64,000 nucleotides of DNA from Apostichopus japonicus (Eukaryota; Echinodermata; Holothuroidea; Aspidochirotida; Stichopodidae), in assembly GCF_037975245.1 (NCBI RefSeq), contig NC_092575.1, positions 29,165,341-29,229,340 on the forward strand, given 5' to 3'. Below the pieces are notes generated by a model. The model saw only the letters and a program-made list of their open reading frames with translations. It was not told the DNA's origin and ran no database searches. Of this stretch, positions 36,483 to 46,208 are shown piece by piece (the stretch's first letter is position 1; every line of letters begins with the position of its first letter). The position numbers and the translations under genes are program-made.

Positions 36483-37625
36483 GATTTGTCCAGTCTACGA
36501 GATGACGACTTTGAATCGCTCGTTAGACTATGCTTAACAAGTGACGTCGTTCTCATCGATAACAAGCCATACACACAAAATAATGGTTTAGCCATGGGAA
36601 ACAACTTAGCCCCCAGTTTAGCCATCATCTACATGAATCAGTCAGACATCCAGCTTCGTCACCAATTTGGAAATAAAATCATGCTAAAACGCTACATCGA
36701 CGACATTTTCCTTGTTTGGACATCGGCGGATATTAACAGCGATAACATCCTATCCGTCGCTAATAGCCTCAACACGGCTCTTAGATTTACCATAGAAATG
36801 CCTGTGGATGACCGATTGCCCTTCCTGGACACAGTTGTAACGCTCAACCGTACAAACAACTCATTCACAACACAACTATATACCAAACCTATACACAGTG
36901 GTTGCATTTTGCACTGGGACAGCCATGGTCCCACCTCTGCCAAACGAGCCATTTTGACGGGAGAAACAAGAAGAGCCATATCCAGGTCCACAGACAAACC
37001 CTCAACTAAACTATCTCTTAAACAAGTAAAAACGAACTTCATGAGAAACGGATATCCTAAAAAATTCGTGAACTCAACCATGAAACACACAATAATCACC
37101 CCTACTAGACCATCTGAAGATCAAAGAATTTACCTAAAAGTACCATTTGTGAACGAGAACATAAAACGACAGACCCTGGCAACAATCAGCAGATCGGGCA
37201 TTACAAATCTGAGAACACACTTCATGACAGGTAACCCATCAGCGAGTTTGTTTTCCGCGCCACGTGACAAACAGGGTTGCCCACCCAACTGTGACACCTG
37301 CAAAATCGCTGTAAAGAAGAATATCTGTTTAGCCAAAAACTGTGTCTACAAGATTAAATGCAATCTTTGCTCGTCTACATACATCGGCGAAACGGGATGC
37401 ACCATTGGAACGAGAATAAAAGAACATCTACGTATGACTAAACAGACCATATACACACATTTACAAACTGACAATATAGATCCGAAATCTGGAGAAAATA
37501 TCAATTGGCAAATCCTACATCACAACCTACCCAATACCAGCGAAAGAAAAATAATCGAAGCCCTTACCATTAAAGCCAGTAATAACTTAATGAATGGCTG
37601 TGCTGGACGTCAATTGGATATTTAA
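36483..37625 (+). CDS. Penelope-like RT (C-terminal part) with GIY-YIG endonuclease
   Basis: An open frame of 379 codons from ATG 36486, open back to the inversion point at 36483, stop 37623-37625. Residues about 33-50 (NNGLAMGNNLAPSLAIIYM) are RT motif B; YIDDIF at 70-75 is the catalytic motif C. Residues about 110-130 (PFLDTVVTLN) are the following conserved block. C-terminal cysteines (CPPNCDTC) lead into the GIY-YIG endonuclease, CVYKIKC and YIGETG at about 285-305, with R and E residues after it. In an intact element this protein would nick the target and reverse-transcribe the RNA. The frame itself is undamaged, but its 5' part is inverted away, so the copy is dead on arrival. Confidence 0.88.
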   Translation, partial: DLSSLRDDDFESLVRLCLTSDVVLIDNKPYTQNNGLAMGNNLAPSLAIIYMNQSDIQLRHQFGNKIMLKRYIDDIFLVWTSADINSDNILSVANSLNTALRFTIEMPVDDRLPFLDTVVTLNRTNNSFTTQLYTKPIHSGCILHWDSHGPTSAKRAILTGETRRAISRSTDKPSTKLSLKQVKTNFMRNGYPKKFVNSTMKHTIITPTRPSEDQRIYLKVPFVNENIKRQTLATISRSGITNLRTHFMTGNPSASLFSAPRDKQGCPPNCDTCKIAVKKNICLAKNCVYKIKCNLCSSTYIGETGCTIGTRIKEHLRMTKQTIYTHLQTDNIDPKSGENINWQILHHNLPNTSERKIIEALTIKASNNLMNGCAGRQLDI

Positions 37626-37899
37626 GCTTTTCACATCTCGCTGGGCCGTCTGTGCGCTCCGAATACAGTTTGTTCGCTGGTGCGTTTCAGCTCAGGGGAA
37701 TTGTTGTTGTTGGGTTTTTTTTTTTTTTTTTAAGTTTTTACTTATATACACGGAGTCGGTAGTTGCACCTCATTCCTTGATAAAGCCTTAACCCGGCGAA
37801 ATATTGGAACTTACAACTTTGTATACTTTTCTTACTGTGCTTGTTGAAGTCTCATTTTCTACATTTCATCATATACACCAAGCATGTCAACATCCGCTC

Positions 37900-37902
<3 letters not shown>

Positions 37903-37966
<64 letters not shown>
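37903..37966. repeat. (AT)n microsatellite at Penelope right border
   Basis: About 30 AT units. Confidence 0.95.
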
Positions 37967-37968
<2 letters not shown>

Positions 37969-38019
37969 CTAACCCACATAACACAAGCCTGTCTGTCACG
38001 AAAAGAACATCACTTACGC

Positions 38020-38265
38020 ACAGATCGCATCATACAAACCACCTAAGAATGGAGTATTAATCATTGGCGACTCAATGATACGAGATTTATCGGATGATGA
38101 TTTCGATGGAAATAATGTTAGTGTCAAGTGCATTAGTGGGGCTTCGACGGAAACTATAAGAAATGAGATGAAAGCGAATACAACTCTCCAAGCCGTAAGT
38201 CACGTCATCATCCATGTGGCCCTAATGACGTTGTTAAAAAATCTGACAACCTTAACGAAATCCTA
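38020..38265 (+). pseudogene. CR1-type ORF1 GDSL-esterase segment
   Basis: The frame reads ITYAQIASYKPPKNG, then VLIIGDSMIRDLSDDDFDG, VSVKCISGAST and ETIRNEM. IGDSM is block I (nucleophile Ser) of SGNH/GDSL hydrolases, and the CxSGAST segment follows as in CR1-like ORF1 esterases. It ends in an (AT)n tract, so the catalytic Asp/His end is missing. Confidence 0.65.
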
Positions 38266-38315
38266 AATGATTTTGAGGATTTAATCAATATATATATATA
38301 TATATATGCAGATAA

Positions 38316-39540
38316 TTTCGGCTTGCTAAGGGTGACTCAGTCTGGGTTTAGAGCCAAACATTCATGTGAAACGGCCTTGCTTAATTTGATAGATTGTTGG
38401 ATGAAAATATTGATGAAGGATATTTAATTGGCTCAATTATGCTAGATTTAAGAAAAGCATTCGACCTATAGTAGATCATGATATCCAATTAGAAAAAATG
38501 AAAATTTACCAATGTTCAGATACATCAATTAAATGGTATTAATGGTATAACAGAACACAAAGTGTATTTTCAAGTGGGGAATGATCAATCCCAATGTACG
38601 TTACCAGTGGTGTACCACAAGGTCCAATTCTTGGGCCACTCTTATTTTTACTTTATGTTAATGATTTAGATTTATGTCTTGCACATTGTTCTGCGGATAT
38701 GTATGCAGACGATACTACGTTTCATGTTAGTTATAAGAGTATTGAGGAGCTTTCTATTAAATTAAATGGAGATGCTAAACATATATACAATGGGTGTCAG
38801 CAAAATAAGATGGTTATTAATACTGAGCATGTTAATATGTTCTGAACAAAAGCAAATTCCTCTAAATTCCAACAATCTAAATGTGATGATAAATAACGAG
38901 CTTCATCAGGAAAGCTTGTAGGTGTCAGGATTGATGCAAATCTTACATGGAATGATCAAATTGATTTTGTTTGTAATACCATAAGTAGTAGAATGCACTC
39001 TTAAGAAGAATTATACGATTTATCGACATCCCTACATGTATGTTATACTATAATGGCTATATTCAGCCATTCATGGATTATTGTAATCTCATATGGGGTT
39101 CATGCAACCAGGGATATATTGACCGAATAGAAAAGCTTCAAAAATGTGCAGCCCGAATAATACTAGATGCTACACTTATGATGAAAGGTCCAGCGACCTT
39201 TCTGAAAGACTTGGATGGCATACTTTCAATGAACGTATGTTAATATGAAAAGGCTGGTTATGGTATATAAATCACTCCACGGACTTTCCCCGTCTTACAT
39301 GAAAGAAAATGTTTGAGTATACTCATGATGTACATACATATGGCCTACGTTCAACCATGGAGCTATACTCTGTTTATAGCTCCATGGTTCAACTACATCA
39401 TCTGGGCTCTTTCTAACTGGGGGAAAAACTGAATTCCACAGGAAAAGATTCCCAACATTGCTGCAAAATAATGGAACGCACTACCAAATGAAATAAAAAA
39501 TGCAAACAGCTTAAGTAGTTTTAAAAGATTAGTCTTATCA
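38316..39540 (+). pseudogene. CR1/L2-type reverse transcriptase remnant
   Basis: Recognisable blocks across several frames: QSGFRAKHSCETALLNLIDC (38337), motif A LDLRKAFD (about 38440), motif B GVPQGPILGPLLFLLYVNDL (38606), motif C YADDTT (38703), then a thumb region with YIQPFMDYCNLIWG and LQKCAARIILDA (39058-39170) and SLHGLSPSYMKE. Frameshifts and stops separate them. A 31-bp palindromic insertion interrupts it at 39356; on removing it with one 7-bp duplicate, the frame runs on as TYGLRSTTSSG. Confidence 0.85.
39356..39386. mobile_element. 31-bp palindromic micro-insertion with 7-bp TSD (copy 1)
   Basis: CATGGAGCTATA, seven bases CTCTGTT, then TATAGCTCCATG (12-bp perfect inverted ends). 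The flanks are GTTCAAC at 39349-39355 and 39387-39393. The insertion breaks the LINE frame, which is restored by removing the 38 bp. Too small to encode anything; either a minimal MITE or an excision-type relic. Confidence 0.8.
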
Positions 39541-39893
39541 AGTAATGACATGTGTTATTGCTCTCTTCGTTTTATTCGAAAGTTTTAGATCAGTAATTGT
39601 GTAATTTTGTTTTTATTGATTTTATACACATTGTATAATTTTAATATTAATAATATTCTTATTTCATTTTGATCGTAGTTTAAGAATCTTACTCGTTTAT
39701 ACTCATTCATTATTTCATACTTCATTAAGCATTTTTTAATTTGCAACATTTTTGTTTTATGTATTATATATTTTACTTGGTATTTATCTATTTTGGTATT
39801 GTACGAGGGCCTCGTGGAAGATTAGCTTCGGCTAAACGAGTTACCCTCTCAAAATAAAGTTTAATTAATAATAAATAATAATAATAAGCCAAT

Positions 39894-40549
39894 GAGGCTT
39901 CTTCGCGAGTTCCTGCTTACAGGGGAATCTAAAATATATACATACATCTTCTCTAAAGCTTTTAAGTAAGGTGCCACGTCTAACACTAATGTACCACATT
40001 AAATACAAATCTCACGGTGGACGTGCCCTCTTCACGCCACACGCGTACAGTAGGCGTAGGCGTACTCTTCAGCACTGATGCTGGATTCTTCAAGTCACCT
40101 TGGAATGCTGCGAATGGTGGGAGTTCTGTTTGGTTTAAATTTTAATTCATTCGTATGGAAAGAACCCCCTTTTTTTCGTGTGCAGTCATAGGCTTTGAGA
40201 AAAGCGGCATATAGTTAACAGCAGGCGCCATGAAGTTGGTAATATTGAGGAATAGCAAATTCTTCGATTTTACGTTCACCACCAACCACGGAAATAATTG
40301 TTGTTATACCAGTTAATATCGTAAGAACCGGTTTTGGAATCTTTCACTTGCAGTTTGGTTAGATATGCACTATGTGTTCGTCTAGAAGTGTTTGTAAAAT
40401 GTGTTGACGAGGCCGGGCATTTTTCACAAGGTTTGACATAACGCGTCAAATTCTTCTTTGTCTGCCTTTAGCAGATATTCTATTTCGCGGATATACGAAC
40501 CGTAATGTTCTTGCAAGTGAGAAGAACTTCGTTCTGATATTACAGATAG
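39894..40549. other. Spacer without recognised gene
   Basis: No open frame or repeat family that I recognise between the LINE tail and the palindromic insertion. Confidence 0.5.
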
Positions 40550-40556
40550 GTAAGAC

Positions 40557-40587
40557 CATGGAGCTATAAACAGTTTATAGCTCCATG
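40557..40587. mobile_element. 31-bp palindromic micro-insertion with 7-bp TSD (copy 2)
   Basis: The same 12-bp inverted ends CATGGAGCTATA around a seven-base spacer AACAGTT. Flanked by GTAAGAC at 40550-40556 and 40588-40594, unrelated to the flanks of copy 1. Same size and duplication length make it the same family. Confidence 0.8.
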
Positions 40588-40767
40588 GTAAGACCAACCA
40601 CTCGCGAGTAGTATTTTCCGATCACCATCAGACATGAAACTTTGCGGGTCTTCGTATTCGGGAACATTGCTGCATACGCTCAATCTAAGTGGTATACGTG
40701 TATTGCTTCCCACGTGAGCTAACTAACCGCGGACGTATGGCAAGCCGTTTTACTTTTTATTCGATAT

Positions 40768-41385
40768 TTGATGATATCATCAAATATTTGGTGATATCAG
40801 CAAATAATTGTTGATATCATCAAATCATTTGATGATATCATCAAATAATTGCTGATATCAACAATTATTTGCTGATATCAGCAAATAATTGTTGATATCA
40901 GCAATTCATTTGCTGATATCACCAATTCATTTGCTGATATCACCAATTCATTTGTTGATATCATCAAATAATTGCTGATATCAACAAATAATTGCTGATA
41001 TCAACAAATATTTGCAGATATCAGCAATTATTTGGTGATATCAGCAAATGAATTGGTGATATCAGCAAATCATTTGATGATATCAGCAAATCATTAGATG
41101 ATATCAACAATTATTTGCTGATATCATCAAATAATTGGTGATATCAGCAAATCATTTGATGATATCAACAATTCCAACATATCACTTATTCATTTGCTGA
41201 TATCAACAAATCAATTGGTGATATCAGTAATTGATTTAATGATATCAGCAAATGAACCGTACATATCACTAATGCATGCTTTTGTTGATATCACCAATTC
41301 ATTTGTTGATATCACCAATTCATTTGATGATATCAACAAATCATTTGCTGATATCAGTAATTCAACCGTGACGATGATATCAGTA
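40768..41385. repeat. 20-bp palindromic TGATATCA array, left arm
   Basis: About 30 units spaced 20-21 bp, each a TGATATCA palindrome separated by NCAAATNATTTGN-type spacers that are themselves self-complementary, so the array can fold at every register. EcoRV-type GATATC occurs once per unit. Confidence 0.93.
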
Positions 41386-42106
41386 ATTCAACCGTGGCAG
41401 CCCGTCTTACAGGCATGCGCACACGATGTCAGTGTACTAAGCAGTACATGCAAATGACAGTGACGAGACAACAGGGTACGGGTAGTGTTACTTTCACCTT
41501 GGCGATTGCGGTAAACTTGATGAAGCACAGATCGTTATTGACAGAAGTTCTCGGATTTTGGGCAATGAGAATGCTTCTGAAGCGAAAGAACGTCTTCTCC
41601 AAAGCAAAGAGAAATTTAGAACGGATTAACGCGAGCATCGATGAGCACAGGTTCAATTCAATAGCAGCTGTGCACGATCAGCTCCTTTCCATCGCAGACG
41701 CAAAGGCACAGCCAGACGGAACGGAACGTTGCAGCCATGAGCGGCGATCATGGGGGGGGGGACATATTTTAGGTGGGGGATATAGTATCTAATATCCCCC
41801 CCAATATTTGTTGGCATAGTGTTTTTGTGTGGCTATAAATAGAAAATAATGCATGAGATTATTTATCCAAATCCTATTTGGCGGTGGCTAAAACTTTATT
41901 CAACACATGCGCTATGAGGTAAATGACTCTTCGTGGTCGTTTCTGTGACTTGTGACCGTATAGCATCTTGTCAATCATGATTATTATCATAATGTCTGTA
42001 CATCTCTCGTGTATGAGTGTACGTACGTACAATCATATATATGATCCACATCGATATGGGTTCACTGGGTTTCCATTTGGCATGTTTCCTACAAGATTTC
42101 TAACCG

Positions 42107-42559
42107 CAGGCACGTAGCCAAGTAGGGGGGGGGGGGTGGGGCGAAGATATTTTTTGTCTTTTTTAACGATATCGAAGTTTTATATTTATAATATTTGTAC
42201 ACAATAAATTAACTGTGTCTGAATTTTCGAAAATTCCCTGACCAACATTCTTCATCATACTTCCCTCTACTCGTGCCATTTTGACCGGTCTGTTAGGGGT
42301 TGAAGGTTTTTTTTCTATATTGGTTGACCATAGATGAAATTTTGTGCAACATTTATGAAAAAGGTTATGGATGGAAAAAAAACTATTGGGAAAACTTGAT
42401 TCTCAGGCCAAAGTGTACAACTTGTTGATGATTTTCAAGCCCGAGAAGTGCCATTTCCTGTGATCTGGGGGGCTATAAAAACCAGAAATTTTCTGTGGCG
42501 CTCCCCTTAGATAGTAATTCGATCGCGCCCCGGGTTAGAAAATCCTGGATACACGCCCG
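42107..42559. mobile_element. Nested 'CAGGCACGTAGCC' element
   Basis: CAGGCACGTAGCCAAG plus poly-G at the left and CCTGGATACACGCCCG at the right, imperfectly inverted. It carries a short form of the shared module (42494-42515). No target duplication found; the right border runs into an (AT)n tract. Confidence 0.55.
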
Positions 42560-42560
42560 T

Positions 42561-42563
42561 ATT

Positions 42564-42652
<89 letters not shown>

Positions 42653-42720
42653 GTATATTTATATATATATATATATGTTATATGTATGTATATATAGCCT
42701 ATATATATATATACAAAATA
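42561..42720. repeat. (AT)n / (ATGT)n microsatellite
   Basis: Long AT run with ATGT patches; frames rich in YIYIYI are artefacts. Confidence 0.95.
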
Positions 42721-43245
42721 ACGAAGTGCGCGAACAATTTTAATTTGGGGGTTGGGGAATTGTTACGCGTCTGCACCCAAGTTAAAGTCCCCCCACCCCA
42801 ATATTTGAAACAAATCGCCGCCACTGGTTGCAGCCACCATCGGGGAGCCAGTCTAATGGACACAGTTCCCAGCCTGTTTCTGTCGCCCGCCGACCAGGGT
42901 ATACTTTTTACATTTTGGTATTTCATATTGAGCTACTTAACCACCCCGATATTATTTTTCATAGGTTTATAGGCCTGGCCTACTCGGTGCTTGCCCAATG
43001 TTTGTCTTCCCTGTCACAAGTGCATGAGTAGCCACGGTACCTCTCCCAGTGGCAGTAGTGGTACTGTGTAACTTAGTCCCCTTTCCCCTCCCGTTGATCG
43101 CTATAACCAAGGCTGAAATTAACCGCGCACCAGGCGCCTTTCTGTGCCCGCTACCAGCCAAACAGCGCCCTTAAGACCCAAAAAGAATGCCTGTTGATGG
43201 CGCTCGTTTCTAATTCCTTTTTGTAGACGTTGGTTCGATACGCTT

Positions 43246-43765
43246 GAATTACTGATATCAGCAAATGAATTGGTGATATCAGCAAATGAATTGTTGATAT
43301 CAGCAATTCCAACATATCGCCAATTCAATTGCTGATATCAGCAAATCTTTTAATGATATCACCAAATCATTTCATGATATCAGCAATCCGGTTCCTCATA
43401 TCACTAATTAATTAGTGATATGTCGGAATTGTTGATATCAGCAAATGATTTGCTGATATCATCAATTCAATTGCTGATATCACCAATTCATTTGCTGATA
43501 TCAGCAAATATTTGTTGATATCAGCTATTATTTATTGATATCAGCAATTATTTGGTGATATCAGCAAATGAATTGGTGATATCAGCAAATGAATTGGTGA
43601 TATCAGCAAATGAATTGCTGATATCAACAATTATTTGGTGATATCAGCAAATAATTGTTGATATCAGCAATTATTTGATGATATCATCAAATGATTTGAT
43701 GATATCAACAATTATTTGCTGATATCACCAAATATTTGATGATATCATCAAATATCGAATAAAAA
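43246..43765. repeat. 20-bp palindromic TGATATCA array, right arm
   Basis: About 26 units of the same motif; its outer part is the reverse complement of the left array's outer part. Confidence 0.93.
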
Positions 43766-44418
43766 GTAAAACGGCTTGCCATACGGACGTTTCTCCTTGT
43801 ACCGTTTAAAAGTAGCATTCGAAATCAAAACCGGCTTGATGAGGGTGATATCTGAGATCTGTGGGAATATGAATGCCTTCTTCCTCCAGTAATCCGAAAG
43901 CTGTCTTTGGATGTAAGTAAACACGACCTGCAGGGCATAATGCCTCTGGCCCTTAGATAAAGGTGTCAGTCGGGAAACATTTGAACTTGTCCGACAGATG
44001 AAATGCTGTGCACGCCACTGTCCTGCAAGATGTTTGTTTCAATGAGTGACTCTGTGCTCTCGGTCAACTGTTAAAGTAGCCATGACACGAAAATTTCAAA
44101 GTCCTATATTTTTGGGATCTATCAAAGAATGTTCTCTAAAACATGTATCAACCATTCTGCCAGTTAAAAACTTGATTTTTCAAGTCGAAAATTGAGAATG
44201 AATTTACCCTCTTCGGAGTTTGAAACTTTGTTTGCTCGAAAATTTTCCGATTCGCATGACGTCATCTGACGTCATGTTAGAAACACGATTTGTTGTCGCT
44301 TTTTCCGATCCTCCGAACATACCATACATGTACAAATTAGACAAGTACACATACCACTAGTAGTTACTACACAAAACACCGATCACATGTGCGATATCAA
44401 ATCAAAATCTCCTGTGAA

Positions 44419-44547
44419 ATGGCGGATCCAAACCAATTGCGGCAACCGAAGTCTAAGATTTCTAAGAATATCAAGAATGATTTGAATTATTGTTTGAAAA
44501 CAAAGTTTAGTGAGTCGAAACATTTTGTAAATTTTGTGGGAAGCTGA
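44419..44547 (+). CDS. Small open frame in second Kolobok element, unrecognised
   Basis: 42 codons starting MADPNQLRQPKSKISKNIKN and ending FVNFVGS, basic, with a start context CGAAATGGCG-like (AAATGG). It lies near the end opposite the THAP remnant and on the other strand. It could be the first exon of a second element-encoded protein; no domain recognised and it may be chance. Confidence 0.25.
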   Translation: MADPNQLRQPKSKISKNIKNDLNYCLKTKFSESKHFVNFVGS

Positions 44548-45536
44548 TTCTGAAAAGGATTTTTCATCTCACAGTATGTTTCTCTCTGCATTGAGACTTG
44601 CCAAAATAACATGTGCATTCAATAGCACAGTGATTTCTTCGTTGCAGTTTTTCGCGGTCCCTCAAACCAGGGGCTTCAGTTATTTTTTCCTATTTTTGTG
44701 CCACGTTTTACATCGTCAAAAGGAGCCATTCAAGCTCGAGTTTCTTTATCGACATTGTGTAAAAACTTATGTACATACTGTAATGGGAAAGGGGTCAGAT
44801 CTGGCCGGGGTTGGGCCGACTTGCCTATAGTGGTAGGGGGAAAGGAACTTGGTTTAACTATAATAAAGATCTATTGGGTAACTATTCATGGTAACTTACG
44901 ATTCAGCTTCATGAAAAAAACAAGTTAGGCGTTTTATGGACGTTCTTATAACATTTCTACACAATTGATGGGGCTCAATAAGTCAAACAATGAGTCCTAT
45001 ACTATTGGCTGAGCATAAAAAAAACTGATACAGTATATAGCCTACCAACAATACAAACAACTTACTCCGTGCACAAAGAATTTATCATAAAGTACAACTA
45101 TATCAAGCCCTCCTCATTTCTTAATTTAGTTATGCTATATTTTCTATCACTGCTTCCAAAGTGTTAGCTTAACATGATCGCACGTGTGAACTTCACGAAA
45201 CTGTACCAGTACAGTAACTTAGGCTAATGCTAGCCCTTGCCTATTGCTATTGTCGTAGTGGCAGGTACTGTATAGCTAGCCTTAGCTATACCTTTATATA
45301 CAAAAGAACATTGGCAATAAGAATTAAGAACCAGGGCCTGCACAATTATAAAAACAACATGACAGGTAAACAATTACCTCTTTCCTTTGTCTTTTTTTTT
45401 CTCGAGAAAACCCTTCGACTCTTGCGATTCAGTGCAGGCCTAACGTTATAGTACTAGTAGTCAAATACCTAGTACTACTATTGCTCGGTCCCGCTTCCTC
45501 CAAAGGATCGCCAATTAATCCACTGGAGGTTACCTG

Positions 45537-45834
45537 TTACCTGTTACCCGATCTGATCTTAGAAGTTTTCAATGTGGGGTGCTTGCCAGGAAGAACTCGT
45601 TTGTGTCGACCCGTTAGGCCCATTTCTTCTTTCAGTAGAAAGGAGAGATCGTAGTCTGCTTCCGTCAAGTGTTCGCTACATACGGAGCTGTACTGGCTTG
45701 ACCCAGTGAAATCGGACATGGTGTTTTGCACAAAATTGGTCCATAATCGCCGTGTCGTTTATCGGCCATCGATGAAGGCTAATTGCATTGGTTATGACAT
45801 TACTGCATCCCCTAACAACACAACGGACCGGCAT
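45537..45834 (-). pseudogene. THAP-domain remnant (Kolobok-encoded)
   Basis: Minus strand from ATG 45834: MPVRCVVRGCSNV, then ISLHRWPINDTAIMDQF; the frame is then broken by one shift and resumes in another frame as NTMSDFTGSSQYSSVCSEHL, TEADYDLSFLLKEEMGL. Cys5, Cys10 and the later C..H of VCSEH are the C2CH zinc ligands, and the PTL near the end fits the domain. It lies just inside the right end of the element, as expected for a transposase N-terminus. Confidence 0.8.
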
Positions 45835-46208
45835 TTTCGTAAGATATTGTACAAGATTGTAAAATATTGATATAGTTGTAGCGATGTAGCGTATTTCGTG
45901 GGTTTTCAATGAGTGTATGTGTATGTGACGGCATGATCGTCGCGCATCCCGTCTGTGGTTAGCACTTGCGTTCCTAACATGACGTCATCGTTGTGTTGTT
46001 TGGAAATCACTTTTTTCAGAGGTTTGCATCCGGGTGCGAGTTTTAAAACTTAAATAACTCATTAGTGCTGGGGGTTTTAAGGATGATGAGAACAGTTTTC
46101 AACATAGATTTTATCATAGATTTTAAGGGAATTACTCTCGATTCGTTCGATTTTTCGTGTCATGGCCTCTTTAACCTGCAAAGGGCTCATTGACTGAACA
46201 CCGAGTAA

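Larger units (their letters stand above)
36044..37902. mobile_element. Penelope-like retroelement with internal 5' inversion
   Basis: Contains an RT with YIDDIF and a GIY-YIG endonuclease, the defining pair of Penelope-like elements. The RT N-terminal part lies on the - strand (36052-36482) and the rest on the + strand (36483-37625), head to head, with 38 bp present at both places in inverted orientation (36052-36089, 36483-36520). (AT)n tracts border both sides. The 3' region at about 37776-37803 has TGATAAAGCC...GGCGAAAT, similar to other Penelope tails. Confidence 0.85.
34862..39893 (+). mobile_element. CR1-like LINE, split by a Penelope insertion and internally deleted
   Basis: Pieces lie in one order and strand: a PHD-type ORF1 (35268), a GDSL-esterase segment (38020), RT motifs (38316-39540) and a 3' end with a TAATAATAA-type tail at 39870-39893. 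PHD and esterase domains in ORF1 are known from CR1-like elements. The apurinic endonuclease region and the N-terminal RT are absent: esterase jumps to RT across an (AT)n tract at 38287-38307. A hAT-like MITE and a Penelope element separate ORF1 from the esterase. 5' limit approximate. Confidence 0.75.
41736..42826. mobile_element. hAT-type element with perfect 8-bp TSD, itself interrupted
   Basis: Left end CATGAGCGGCGATC, right end GATTTGTTTC...CGCCGCCACTG in inverted orientation (GGCGGCGAT core), with poly-G/poly-C near the ends. Exact duplication GTTGCAGC at 41728-41735 and 42827-42834. The left 80 bp are nearly identical to the MITE at 35652. Confidence 0.85.
41394..42970 (+). pseudogene. 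Unrecognised reading frame inside the palindromic-array element
   Basis: From ATG 41394 the frame reads ...GSVTFTLAIAVNLMKH, LTEVLGFWAMRMLLKRKNVF, IDEHRFNSIAAVHDQLLSI up to a hAT insertion at 41736. Removing that element and one 8-bp duplicate lets the frame continue in phase (ASLMDTVPSLFLSPADQ...). No domain recognised; it may be part of the element's own protein. Confidence 0.4.
40735..43784. mobile_element. 3-kb transposon whose inverted ends are palindromic arrays
   Basis: GTATGGCAAGCCGTTTTAC at 40735 is matched in inverted orientation by the sequence ending at 43784, and the inverted match continues through the following GATATC-rich array for well over 100 bp. The flanks are GGAC on both sides (40731-40734, 43785-43788), a 4-bp duplication. 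The interior has a broken reading frame and a later hAT insertion (41736-42826). The superfamily is not recognised; 4-bp duplications occur in several (Chapaev, Sola, Ginger). Confidence 0.75.
44075..46170. mobile_element. Second Kolobok transposon
   Basis: TTAA at 44071-44074 and 46171-46174. Inverted ends AGTAGCCATGACACGAAAA and TTTTTCGTGTCATGGCCTCT (18 or so of 20 match). Contains a minus-strand THAP remnant. Different end sequence from the element at 19370, so a separate family. Confidence 0.85.
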
